A stretch of 64,000 nucleotides of DNA, taken from the NCBI GenBank assembly GCA_963790585.1, contig CAWBOY010000007.1, forward strand, positions 310,001 through 374,000, given 5' to 3'. Position numbers and translations under genes: made by a program. This document shows, one piece after another, positions 42,408 through 51,625 of this stretch (position 1 is its first letter; every line of letters begins with the position of its first letter). Under the pieces are notes generated by a model that saw nothing but the letters and a program-made list of their open reading frames with translations, was not told the origin of the DNA and made no database searches. This DNA comes from CAWBOY01 sp963790585 (lineage in GTDB: Bacteria; Planctomycetota; Planctomycetia; Gemmatales; Gemmataceae).

Positions 42408-45400
42408 TCAACTCGATGGGCCGGAATAACTCTCAGCCATTTTCACGAACCTGGGGTTCCGCCGTAAGGGTAGAAGCGCTGCGTCGCGCTCCACCGTCTC
42501 TTTCCAAAATAAACCCCGATCCCCGTCCGGGAGTTCTATCAGCGATTGGCTCAACAGCCTAAGGGCGCGATCCTCGTAATCTTCGCGGTTGCGTTTGCCG
42601 CGCGGCGTTTGCTCGAGCGGGTCCGCTTCGGCCTGCTGTAAGGCCTGGGCGAAAATGCGACTCGCGTTGTACAGTGTCCGCGCTGGCTGCGGCCCGCCAA
42701 GGCGAACAGCCGCGTCTGCGTCTGCCGTCGCTTCCCGATACTTGCCTAATTTTACGAGAGCATAGCCCCGACCATTGTATCCATCGCCAGACGCCTTGTC
42801 GATCTTTATCATGCGCTCAAAATCGTCCAAAGCCAATTTCCACGCTTCGAGGAACAAATAGCTCCAGCCACGTCCGGCGAGGGCGGCCATATCATTAGGC
42901 ATTTGGTCGAGAACTCGCGAGTAGTCTTCCGCGGCCGTTTTATATTCTCTGATCGCCGTGCGTGCCCGCGCACGCGCACGGAAGGCCCAGGTGTCGAGCA
43001 GTCCGCTGGTCCCGGCAGCTTTGAAATAGCCGTTCAATGCCTGTTCCGCAGCCTGAAAATGTTTCTGTTCCAGCAGTCCCTCAGCCCGCAATCGATAGGC
43101 TTCCGGATCGGTCGCGTCGATGGCCAGGATCGCGTCGGCCGCTTTCACGGCGTCGGCAGGCTTGTCGCACTTCAAGGAAAGCTGGCTAACACGCCGCCAG
43201 TCCTCGATTGCCGAAGAAGATTTCGCGTCATCGAGCAGCTGACCTTTTGCCTGCAGCGCATCGGCGAGCGCGCCAGCCCAATCGCCGCGCTCCTGGCGCA
43301 GTCGTGAACGGCTTCGATAGAGAGCTGCCAGCATGCGCGGCGGCTGTAGGGCAATGGCGCGGTCCAATTCGGCAGCGGCGTCATGCCACTGGTTCTTTTC
43401 CTGATAAGCCCGAGCCAGGTTTACATGCCCGGCATATTCAGTCGGTTGCAACGCGATAGCTCGCCTTAAATCAACGATGGCCGCGTCTAGCTGCTTTTGG
43501 TTGATTCGACTCACACCGCGAGAGTTTAAAAGAGCATAAAGAGACATTTCGTCCGGATGTGCGGACAGGAGCTGTTCCGCCGTATTGAAATCCGCGTCGC
43601 TTGCCGCGAACTCGCGCAAAGAGCTGAGGACATGGCCACGCTCCAAGCACGGCTGGATCTGGTTTGGCCTTAGCTGAATGCAGCGATTCAGATGTTCGCG
43701 TGCCAGAAGCAGCGGCGTGGGATTGGTATCATATTGGGTCAATTTGAGATAGCATATAGAGATTACCCGGTGCGCCGCGTAGAGATCCGGTTCGCGTTCA
43801 AGAGCATGTTCTAGAGCGACAATTGCTTCGCGCCAACGCTCTTCGCGGCTGAGGTCGCAACCGTGAAGGTAAAACTCGAAAGCGCGCGTGAGGCTCGGCG
43901 CTTCCACGTGTGGCAATGAAATCTTTTCAGCGCCAGAACCAAGCAGAGCGCGGCAGCGGGCAATCCCCACGTCAATCAACGGCGTTGTGACCAGTGTGGC
44001 GGCGCGATTCAATAGCCGCAGCGCTTCTTCGATTTCCGCCTGATGCGCGGCTTCCAACTTTGAACTCGCAACGGATGCACGCAGCGAGCCGGCCAGCTCG
44101 AGGAGCATCAAACCGCAGCCCTCGCGCACCTCATCCCTTTCCGACTGCGTGAAATGGGTGGAACTATCCGCTATCGGCAGCGAGCGTTCCCGCAGATTGG
44201 TATGAAATAATGCCAATGCTTGATCGATGGCCACGCGGGCTCGTGCATGACTCGCCGCCGCGGACATGCCGATAAAGGGGGTAGTCAAATCGGCTACGTC
44301 ATTTCGATAGGCCCGGAACAGATTTAGGCGCGACTGGTCCGTCAGACGGGCCGTGATTGAGCGCTCCAGACCTTCGGCGCGTTTGGTTAATTCTCCAAGT
44401 CCCGGGCTAGTAGGATACGTGGCAATCGCCGGCAGGAGAAGATTCTCAAACGCCGCTACTTGCTGTTGTCGCGCCTGTTGCCAATTACGGGCGTTGATCT
44501 CCGTTTCGATGGAATCGAGCGCGCGTTCGATTTCTTTCAGCGTCATCTCGCTCTGAGCCTTCATCAGCTCAGCACGCAAGTGAACATAATGCGCAGTGAC
44601 GAGAACGCCGAGCAGCAGGACCGCCGTTGCGGTCACGGCGGCGATCGTCGGACGCCGTTTGACCCACTTCCACGCGCGTTCCCATACGGGAGTGGGTCGC
44701 GCCTTGATGGGATCACCGATCAAATAACGGTGCAAATCGTCAGCAAAAGCCCCGACGGAGGCGTAGCGGCGCCTGGGATCTTTTTGCAGACACTTGAGGC
44801 AGATGGTTTCCAAATCGCCGGGGATGCGCGGTTGAAATTGGCGCGGGGGAATCGGATCCTGGCATTCGACCTGATTCATCGTCTCCCAGACGGACTCGGC
44901 ATGAAACGGCGGCCGACCGGTCAGGAGCGTGTAGAGAATCGCACCGAGCGAATAGAGGTCGGTCAGAGGGCCGACGGCCGCATGGTCGCCTCGGGCCTGT
45001 TCCGGCGCCATATAGCTCGGCGTGCCCAGAATGGCGCCGCTACGAGTCTGTCCGGAGCCGGAGCCGACGAGCTTCGCGAGGCCGAAATCGGTGATTTTGG
45101 GGGCGTACGTGGACAATTGCGATTTGCCATCACTCCCCGCGCTTGCGAATAGGGAAACAGCTTGGGGATCCGATGTGGAACCTTCCGAAAGGGTATTGTC
45201 TTTCGTCCCATCGTAATTTCGGCCTTGGATACCCGCCGCGGCATAGGGCAGCATCACATTCGCCGGCTTCAGATCGCGATGAATGATGCCGCGCTGATGA
45301 GCATAATGGACCGCCCGAGCCAGCGTTTCCGTCAGCTCCGCCGCTTGGCGCGCCGGTTGTGGAACTCCTTGCAAATGATCTTCGAGGCTTTGGCCAGTCA

Positions 45401-46034
45401 GAAACTCCATGACGAGATAAGGCCGACCCTGGTGTTCGCCGATGTCGTAGATTTGCACTATATTCGGGTGTTCGAGCCGGCCCAACGCCTCGGCTTCGCC
45501 ACGAAAGCGGGCCAAACGTTCCTCGCCATCGCGGCCGCCTGGATAGATCATCTTCAAGGCGCCGAGCCGATTGAGACCTCGGTGCCTGGCCTTGTAAACA
45601 ATGCCCATGCCGCCGCGACCCATCTCCTTGAGGATCTCGTAGCCACCTACATCCGACGGGGTTTGGACCAAATTGTCCGGTGGGCTGAGGTCAGGCTGGG
45701 TCGTCGACAGGTCGATCTTGGCTTCGATGCTGGTTGGGAAGGGAAATTGTTTCGCCAGCCGCGCCTCGTACCGCGGAAAGCGGCCACGATATTCTTGTAA
45801 TTCCGGCTGCTCGCCGTATTGCCGCCGAAGCCGGATTTCACGAGTTAGCAGATCGATTATGACGTCATCTTTGCCATTCAATTCGGGATGCTGCGCGAGG
45901 TAAGCCTCGACCGGTAACGGATTGCCCCGCTGCCAACCCGCTTCCTGCGCGAGGATTAACTCTTCGTTGTTTAGATGCTGGCCATTCAATGACGGGCCGT
46001 CCACGGTGTCGGGATTGGTGTTGAGGTCATCCAT
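42408..46034 (-). CDS. Ser/Thr protein kinase with long TPR array
   Basis: A 1208-residue intact protein. Residues 1-110 are the planctomycete leader (LPVEAYLAQHPEL...IDLLTREIRLRRQYGEQPELQEYRGRFP). The kinase domain runs from about 130 to 430: MGRGGMGIVYKAR, catalytic Lys in GALKMI, HRDLKPANVML, ITDFGLAKL, GTPSYMAPEQA. A roughly 45-residue Ser/Asn/Gly-rich insert sits between the catalytic loop and DFG, which is unusual. One transmembrane helix follows (AAVTATAVLLLGVLVTAHYVHL), then about 650 residues with ten or more TPRs (AIVALEHALEREPDLYAAHRV, AIVDLRRAIALQPTEYAGHVNLA, DDFERMIKIDKASGDGYNGRGYALV). Start 46034 avoids a TTG at 46058. It is a membrane kinase with a TPR outer part. Confidence 0.9.
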   Translation of the reverse strand: MDDLNTNPDTVDGPSLNGQHLNNEELILAQEAGWQRGNPLPVEAYLAQHPELNGKDDVIIDLLTREIRLRRQYGEQPELQEYRGRFPRYEARLAKQFPFPTSIEAKIDLSTTQPDLSPPDNLVQTPSDVGGYEILKEMGRGGMGIVYKARHRGLNRLGALKMIYPGGRDGEERLARFRGEAEALGRLEHPNIVQIYDIGEHQGRPYLVMEFLTGQSLEDHLQGVPQPARQAAELTETLARAVHYAHQRGIIHRDLKPANVMLPYAAAGIQGRNYDGTKDNTLSEGSTSDPQAVSLFASAGSDGKSQLSTYAPKITDFGLAKLVGSGSGQTRSGAILGTPSYMAPEQARGDHAAVGPLTDLYSLGAILYTLLTGRPPFHAESVWETMNQVECQDPIPPRQFQPRIPGDLETICLKCLQKDPRRRYASVGAFADDLHRYLIGDPIKARPTPVWERAWKWVKRRPTIAAVTATAVLLLGVLVTAHYVHLRAELMKAQSEMTLKEIERALDSIETEINARNWQQARQQQVAAFENLLLPAIATYPTSPGLGELTKRAEGLERSITARLTDQSRLNLFRAYRNDVADLTTPFIGMSAAASHARARVAIDQALALFHTNLRERSLPIADSSTHFTQSERDEVREGCGLMLLELAGSLRASVASSKLEAAHQAEIEEALRLLNRAATLVTTPLIDVGIARCRALLGSGAEKISLPHVEAPSLTRAFEFYLHGCDLSREERWREAIVALEHALEREPDLYAAHRVISICYLKLTQYDTNPTPLLLAREHLNRCIQLRPNQIQPCLERGHVLSSLREFAASDADFNTAEQLLSAHPDEMSLYALLNSRGVSRINQKQLDAAIVDLRRAIALQPTEYAGHVNLARAYQEKNQWHDAAAELDRAIALQPPRMLAALYRSRSRLRQERGDWAGALADALQAKGQLLDDAKSSSAIEDWRRVSQLSLKCDKPADAVKAADAILAIDATDPEAYRLRAEGLLEQKHFQAAEQALNGYFKAAGTSGLLDTWAFRARARARTAIREYKTAAEDYSRVLDQMPNDMAALAGRGWSYLFLEAWKLALDDFERMIKIDKASGDGYNGRGYALVKLGKYREATADADAAVRLGGPQPARTLYNASRIFAQALQQAEADPLEQTPRGKRNREDYEDRALRLLSQSLIELPDGDRGLFWKETVERDAALLPLRRNPRFVKMAESYSGPSS

Positions 46035-46171
46035 CGTTCGACCCAATTGGGGCGGCAATGGTCGAAGCTAGGTAACGATCGTAAACTGGAATCGTTTAGC
46101 CGCGACCCGAAGGGGAGCGCTTCCGAGTTATCCCTGATTGCGTCATTATAAGACGAGAGCGAGTATCAATT

Positions 46172-46561
46172 ATGTCGGATTCGTATCTTGCGATTCAAGT
46201 TGTGATGATGCCGCGCGATACGAATCCTCACGGGACCATCTTCGGCGGCGTCATCATGAGCTATCTCGATCAGGCCGGCGCGATTGGTGCCTGGCACGAA
46301 GTCGTCAAGCTCGGCGGCCAGCCGCCCAACCTCGTGACTGTGGCTATGAACCGAGTCGAGTTCAAACAGCCGGTGCATATCGGCGATGTGGTACGTTTTT
46401 TGACGCGCTTGGTAAGGATAGGTCGGACGTCGATCACGATTCAAGTTCGAGCTGAGGCCCTGCGCGGCCTCGAAGTCCTGCAAGTCACGGAAGCGGAAGT
46501 CGTCTATGTCGGCCTCGATCCGACATGCCCCCAGCGCAAGCCGAAGCCCTTGTTGGATTAA
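46172..46561 (+). CDS. Acyl-CoA thioesterase, hotdog fold (YciA/ACOT-like)
   Basis: A 129-residue protein with MPRDTNPHGTIFGGVIMSYLDQAGAIGAW, the family N-terminal motif in which the conserved Asp of the long helix (SYLDQAG) and N-P-x-G-T form the active site. VTVAMNRVEFKQPVHIGDVVRFLTRLVRIGRTSITI is the central sheet. It would hydrolyse acyl-CoA thioesters in the cytoplasm. It is shorter at the C-terminus than ACOT proteins but normal for the YciA group. Confidence 0.9.
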   Translation: MSDSYLAIQVVMMPRDTNPHGTIFGGVIMSYLDQAGAIGAWHEVVKLGGQPPNLVTVAMNRVEFKQPVHIGDVVRFLTRLVRIGRTSITIQVRAEALRGLEVLQVTEAEVVYVGLDPTCPQRKPKPLLD

Positions 46562-46603
46562 TTTCCCTATATAGCCCCCGGTTTGCCGGGGGTGAACCAC
46601 CAA

Positions 46604-47377
46604 CTACGCCGACCCATTTTTCCGCGCTTGCGATTCCGCAACCTGCGCGAAGCTGCGCCAACTCCGCTTCCATTGCCGATTGTGTGCGAATGGCCTGCTC
46701 CAACTGCGAATTTGTTTGTTGCAATTTAGCCTCAGCCCGCACCAACCGTTGCTTAAGTTCACCGACAGTGCGTTGCAAATCACCCGGCAAAGGCAGTAGT
46801 TCCCCTGATACCAATAGCGCATCCAACCATCAAGTCAGCGCCACCTCAAGGTCCAGCCCATCGTTGATCGTCAAGCGCCCCGCTTGGTTCGGCTTGACGC
46901 TAACATAGCGCCGTTTGTTGTGATGGTACAGCGATAGCTCCTGGTTATCTGGGTAAAACAGGAGATAGTACGGCACCTTCAACTCGCGCTCATACTTCTG
47001 CATGTTCTCGTCGTAATCTTTGCGCTTGCTCGTCTTTGAGACGTATTCCATCACGCAGAACGGCTTGACCTTCTGAACCGGAATGTCGAAGCTGCCGTCG
47101 GCCTTGATCGGCTCGGCGCAGATAACGATCATGTTGTCCGGCACGACCTGACCCGGCTTCTCGCGATTCGCAATGGGATACTGGATCAGCAATTCGTTGA
47201 AAAGTTGCACATCGGGTCGGCGCGCTGGACGAGCGCGAGACTCTCCAGCGTGATGGTGCGCTGCGTTGCCTGAGCGGTTGCTTCCATGAAATGCTCCGGG
47301 GGCAGGCTGCGCAGATATTCGCGAGCGTATTCCTCGTAGGCCAACTGCAGCAAAATCCGTGGTTTGTTCGATGCCAT
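46604..47377 (-). CDS. Uma2 family protein (PD-(D/E)XK-like), broken by several frameshifts
   Basis: At least three frames rebuild one protein. 47377 to 47214: MASNKPRILLQLAYEEYAREYLRSLPPEHFMEATAQATQRTITLESLALVQRADP. 47214 to 46832: DVQLFNELLIQYP, PGQVVPDNMIVI (the V-x-P-D nuclease motif), KPFCVMEYVSKTSKRKDYDENMQKYERELKVPYYLLF (E-x-x-S-x-x-x-x-x-x-D and K-Y motifs), RYVSVKPNQAGRLTINDGLDLEVAL. 46832 to 46604: DGWMRYWYQG and a coiled coil (LKQRLVRAEAKLQQTNSQLEQAI). Indels are near 47214, 46832, 46805 and 46660. Uma2 proteins are numerous in planctomycetes and cyanobacteria and their role is not proven. A GC-rich palindrome (CCCCCGGCTTGCCGGGGGTG) lies on each side, near 46577 and 47420. Confidence 0.68.
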
Positions 47378-47575
47378 CGGACGTCTCCTCGACCGTGGTG
47401 CAAGCCATTTACGTATATTGCCCCCGGCTTGCCGGGGGTGAACACCGATTTATCCTACCGACGCACGCGTTACATCAGTCGCCACATTGCACCCAAGTTG
47501 ACCGATCCGAAGGAGGCTTTTAAAGTAGAATAGGTAAGAAAGTCCGATCAGCTCCATCGTCTCCGGGAGTCGTCC

Positions 47576-49552
47576 GTGTTGCCAAAAAAGGGGAACGATC
47601 GAAGCAATTTGGCCTGGGCCGGCGGCTTCCTGCTCGCGCTCGTCGCACTCGTGGTAATCGGCCTTGCGATCTTTTTTTGGTCCTTCTATCAGGATGCACC
47701 CACGGTAGCGCTGCGGTATGGCGAACTGGTTCAACTCTGTTATGCCGCCCGACACAACCCCTCGATTGTGCTGCAAAAGGTGAAGGTCAATCAGACGGAC
47801 ATCACTGGCGAAGTCGCCCTTTCCGATCCCGTGAGCGATGGTGATAAAAATGGCCGAAAGAGTCAGGTCATTCACTTTCGCACGATGAGGCTAGGGCTGG
47901 AAAACGACCAAGGGTTGCACACTTTGCTCAAAGAAGTGGTCGGCCCCGGCTACCAAGGGGCTGACGAAGAGTGGCCGTTCAAGGGGGTCGCATCCGCACT
48001 CCTGAGCGTGCTGCTCATGGCTTCGGTCGGTGTGATTCTTCTCTACTTTTTCCGCTGGATGGCTGGCGGCAGCGGCTCGCCGCTTTCGTTTGGCCGCAGC
48101 CGAGCCAAGCTCTACGCGCAGAAAGACTTGAAGCTCACCTTCGCCGACGTCGCGGGCATCGATGAGGCTATAGCGGAGCTGCGTGAAGTTGTCGACTTCC
48201 TCAAGAATCCAACGAAATATCAGATCCTCGGCGGGCGGATCCCCAAAGGCGTTCTCCTCGTCGGACCACCGGGAACGGGCAAGACATTGCTCGCCAAGGC
48301 GGTTGCGGGCGAAGCGGAAGTGCCGTTTTTCGGCATGAGCGGTTCCGACTTTGTCGAGATGTTCGCCGGCGTCGGGGCGGCGCGCGTCCGTGACCTGTTC
48401 GGCCAGGCAGAACTCAAGGCCCCCTGCATCATTTTTATCGACGAACTCGATGCCTTGGGCAAGGCACGCTCCGCTTCGTCGATGGGCGGCCACGAGGAAC
48501 GGGAACAGACGCTCAATCAACTGCTCGTCGAGATGGATGGCTTCGACAGCAATCGCGGCGTGATCATCATGGCCGCGACCAACCGGCCTGAAACGCTCGA
48601 TGCCGCTCTCCTCCGTCCCGGTCGGTTTGACCGCACCGTCGTCGTCGATCGCCCTGATCTTTTAGGCAGAGAAGCGATCTTAAAAGTCCATGTTCGCAAT
48701 ATCAAGCTCGACCCGGATGTCGACCTACGCCGCGTCGCCAGCCTGACGCCCGGCACAGCGGGAGCCGACCTCGCCAACATCATCAATGAAGCCGCCCTGA
48801 TGGCGGCCCGCGCTGGCAAGGATCACGTCGGCATGATGGAAATGGAGGAAGCCATCGAGCGCGGCGCCGTCGGCCTAGAGCGCAAGAGCCGCATCATGAA
48901 TGCCGAGGAAAAACAGCGCGTCGCCTATCACGAAGCAGGCCACGCGCTCGTTGCCTGTTCACTCCCGAACACCCATCCGGTACACAAAATATCGATCATT
49001 CCGCGCGGCGTCGGTGCGTTAGGCTACGTCCTGAGCCGGCCGGACGAGGATCGCTATCTCATCACGCAATCGGAGCTGGAGAGCAAGATCAAGGTGGCAC
49101 TCGGCGGGACCTTGGCCGAGGAGCTTATCTTCCGCGAGATTTCCAACGGCGCTACCAGCGACCTGGAGCAAGCGAGTCGGATCGCCCGTGCCATGGTCAA
49201 AGAGTTCGGCATGAGCCGCATGGGTCGCGTCAACTTTGAAGAACGCGGCGGGCCGATGTTTCTCAACGGCGGGCCCAACGGCGATGGCGATCGAGGCTAC
49301 AGCGAGCGCACCGCGCGAGAGATCGACGTCGAAGTCCGCCGCATCATCGACGATTCCACGCTTGACGTGCGGTCGCTGCTGCTCAAAAACCGCATCGCCC
49401 TGGAAGAGATCGCACTACGGTTGATCGAAAAAGAAGTGATGGACGGCTCCGAACTGAGGCTGCTCTTGGGCAAATACGTCGAGATGCCGCCGGTTCATCC
49501 GGGGGTGCCGTCTATCACGATTGCACCGGGCGAGGCGAATGGGACGGTTTGA
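47576..49552 (+). CDS. ftsH: ATP-dependent zinc metalloprotease FtsH
   Basis: A 658-residue membrane AAA protease of normal length. Two transmembrane helices are at about 14-37 and 138-160, flanking the small periplasmic domain. The AAA module has Walker A GPPGTGKT at 230-237, Walker B IIFIDELDA at about 285-293 and the second region of homology (NRPETLDAALLRPGRFDR). The zinc site is HEAGH at 452-456 with the third ligand D529 in TSDLEQA. It degrades membrane and short-lived proteins. The start is GTG at 47576 or TTG at 47579. A C-terminal 40 residues replace the usual acidic tail. Confidence 0.95.
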   Translation: MLPKKGNDRSNLAWAGGFLLALVALVVIGLAIFFWSFYQDAPTVALRYGELVQLCYAARHNPSIVLQKVKVNQTDITGEVALSDPVSDGDKNGRKSQVIHFRTMRLGLENDQGLHTLLKEVVGPGYQGADEEWPFKGVASALLSVLLMASVGVILLYFFRWMAGGSGSPLSFGRSRAKLYAQKDLKLTFADVAGIDEAIAELREVVDFLKNPTKYQILGGRIPKGVLLVGPPGTGKTLLAKAVAGEAEVPFFGMSGSDFVEMFAGVGAARVRDLFGQAELKAPCIIFIDELDALGKARSASSMGGHEEREQTLNQLLVEMDGFDSNRGVIIMAATNRPETLDAALLRPGRFDRTVVVDRPDLLGREAILKVHVRNIKLDPDVDLRRVASLTPGTAGADLANIINEAALMAARAGKDHVGMMEMEEAIERGAVGLERKSRIMNAEEKQRVAYHEAGHALVACSLPNTHPVHKISIIPRGVGALGYVLSRPDEDRYLITQSELESKIKVALGGTLAEELIFREISNGATSDLEQASRIARAMVKEFGMSRMGRVNFEERGGPMFLNGGPNGDGDRGYSERTAREIDVEVRRIIDDSTLDVRSLLLKNRIALEEIALRLIEKEVMDGSELRLLLGKYVEMPPVHPGVPSITIAPGEANGTV

Positions 49553-49641
49553 GAATTGGCCAAAGCAAGGGAATAAAGTGGTGCCAATCCGTATCATGGC
49601 TTAGGGATTGTTCCAGCCGTCAGCACACGGAAAACCGACCC

Positions 49642-50493
49642 ATGATGACGTTGACCCGCCCGCGCTTCGAACTCCGCCAGGACCTCTTCCGCGTCGATGA
49701 GATTCTGAGGCCCGAACCGACGCGCCTGCCGAAACGCACCAAGCGTGTCATCGCTGTCATGCCGGCCTACAACGCCGAGAAGACATTGGCGGCCACGGTG
49801 GGCGATTTCCCAGCCGGTTCGGTTGATGAAATTATTCTTGTCGATGACGGCAGCAAGGACAGGACGGTCGAGGTGGCGCGCGAAATGGGAATGACGGTCA
49901 TCGTCCATCCCAAGAATCGCGGCTATGGCGGCAATCAAAAGACATGCTACCGCGAGGCCCTCGACCGCGGCGCCGATATCGTCGTCATGATCCACCCGGA
50001 TTATCAATACGACAGCCGCGTCATTCCCCACGCCGTCGGTTTTCTCGAACTCGGCATCTGCGACATGGTGCTCGGCAGCCGCATCCGCTCGCGAGCCGAA
50101 GCCCTGAATGGCGGCATGCCGGTCTATAAATATCTTTTTAATCGCATGTTGACGATGATCGAGAATGTCGCCCTCGGCCAAAACCTCGGCGACTTCCACA
50201 GCGGCTTCCGCGTCTATCGTCGCGAGGTGCTGGAGACGATCCCATTCGAGAAGAACTCCGACGATTTCGTTTTCGACACGCAATTCCTGGCCCAAGCCGT
50301 CCGCTTCGGCTTTCGCCTCGGCGACATTCCGGTGCCGGTGCGTTATTTCGACGAGGCGAGCAGCATTAACTTTCGCCGCAGCATGAGGTATGGCATCCAC
50401 ACGCTTGGTGTCATGGGTCAATACTGGCTCGATCGGATTGGCATCGTCAAATCGGGGCTGTTTAAGATTGCGGAAAGCGACACGAGAAGCTGA
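49642..50493 (+). CDS. Glycosyltransferase family 2
   Basis: A 283-residue GT-A enzyme: KRVIAVMPAYNAEKTLAATV start, VDEIILVDDGSKDRT nucleotide site, HPKNRGYGGNQKTCYREAL, the MIHPDYQYD metal site (DxD variant), GDFHSGFRVYRREVL and a C-terminal VRYFDEASSINFRRSMRYG. There are no C-terminal transmembrane helices, so it is not of the dolichol-phosphate-mannose synthase type with anchors. The sugar and acceptor are unknown. The Met at 49642 matches the family N-terminus; the longer frame from 49549 includes intergenic sequence. Confidence 0.88.
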   Translation: MMTLTRPRFELRQDLFRVDEILRPEPTRLPKRTKRVIAVMPAYNAEKTLAATVGDFPAGSVDEIILVDDGSKDRTVEVAREMGMTVIVHPKNRGYGGNQKTCYREALDRGADIVVMIHPDYQYDSRVIPHAVGFLELGICDMVLGSRIRSRAEALNGGMPVYKYLFNRMLTMIENVALGQNLGDFHSGFRVYRREVLETIPFEKNSDDFVFDTQFLAQAVRFGFRLGDIPVPVRYFDEASSINFRRSMRYGIHTLGVMGQYWLDRIGIVKSGLFKIAESDTRS

Positions 50494-50494
50494 C

Positions 50495-51415
50495 TCAGCA
50501 GCCCGAACCCGCTACGTCCGCCGCCGCCGATAAATCTCGCTCGCGCAGCAGCACTTCACGCTCGCCTTCGGTGAGGCTTTCCTTTCCGGTGCGCGAGATC
50601 TTTTCCAATATCGCATCCATCTTTGCTTCGAGTTGATCTTCATCCGGATTGAGTGACGCTGACACTCCAGCTGGTTGCAACGGTTCTTTCTCTCGATAGA
50701 GTCGCAACTTCGGCCGGTTCCAGCGCTTGCGCCAGTTCGTCAAATCGGGAATCCACGGACTGATGCGCAAATGAAAGCGATAATAGAGCAACGCGAACGC
50801 CGCGGCACCGATATGACAGACAGCTGCGACACCATCATAGTGGCCGAAGAAATGGAGCATGTCCTTGAGGACGGCGAAACCGGCAAAGAGCCAGATCGGC
50901 ACGGGCAGGACGAACATGATGAGAATGATCTGACCGGGGTAATGGCAAGCGTAGAGCAGCAAGATCGCGGTGATCGGGCCATTGGCGCCGAATGTTGCCG
51001 CGTCTGACGGGTACGCCCGCATTTTGACGGCGACGAGGAACGAGATGGCACTCGCCAAGATCGCCGTCAGATAGAAGCACAAAAACTCACGAGAGCCGTA
51101 GATGTCCTCTATGGCGTGGCCGAGCCACCACAGAAAGAGCATGTTGAAGACGATGCCGAAAATATCCCTGGGCGGATGAATAAAGGCAAATGTAAATAGG
51201 CGCCAAACTTCACCATGCATCAGGTCGGGCAGGTTCAAACTGAGGGCTCTTGTGAATGAACCTTCGCCCTGGCCGGGTTGATAAGACAGGATTTGAATGA
51301 GAAACGCGAAGAGATTGATGCCCAGCAGCCATTTCGTAACAATGCCACGATCGCGGAAAGAGCCGAGAAAACTAGGGCTGTCGTTGCGATAATAGTCGCG
51401 GTCGTAGAGGCCCAT
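50495..51415 (-). CDS. Rhomboid family protein with catalytic Ser replaced by Asn
   Basis: A 306-residue protein with six hydrophobic helices between residues 27 and 215. The rhomboid W-R motif is at W71-R72 (GEVWRLFTFAFIH), and HAIEDIYGSREF and the last-helix His H201 (CHIGAAAFALLYY) are present. The G-x-S-G motif reads G-A-N-G: N145 (codon 50981-50983, AAT) stands where the nucleophilic Ser should be, a one-base change from AGT. The protein is therefore likely an inactive rhomboid. A cytoplasmic C-terminal 90 residues are charged and end in KESLTEGEREVLLRERDL, common in planctomycete rhomboids. The frame is intact. Confidence 0.85.
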   Translation of the reverse strand: MGLYDRDYYRNDSPSFLGSFRDRGIVTKWLLGINLFAFLIQILSYQPGQGEGSFTRALSLNLPDLMHGEVWRLFTFAFIHPPRDIFGIVFNMLFLWWLGHAIEDIYGSREFLCFYLTAILASAISFLVAVKMRAYPSDAATFGANGPITAILLLYACHYPGQIILIMFVLPVPIWLFAGFAVLKDMLHFFGHYDGVAAVCHIGAAAFALLYYRFHLRISPWIPDLTNWRKRWNRPKLRLYREKEPLQPAGVSASLNPDEDQLEAKMDAILEKISRTGKESLTEGEREVLLRERDLSAAADVAGSGC

Positions 51416-51625
51416 GACCGTGGCGCCCTTTTTGATAGGAACTGCTCGCCTGCTGAGGGCGGGAGAGCGAAGCCATCTGAGTTTAACACATTATAGCGAC
51501 AAACGGAAAGAGACGGCCTGAGAAGCCCGTGTCCGGCCAGCGCGCAACGTCCGGCTCGCCGGCGTGTTTTGTATGGGTGCGAGAGCTTCGGATGCTGGCG
51601 GGCCGCTCAATGGGCTGATAGGATC

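Noticed and set aside
49594..50421. A 275-codon minus-strand frame opposite the GT2 gene
   Set aside because: Antisense to clear GT2 motifs on the plus strand.
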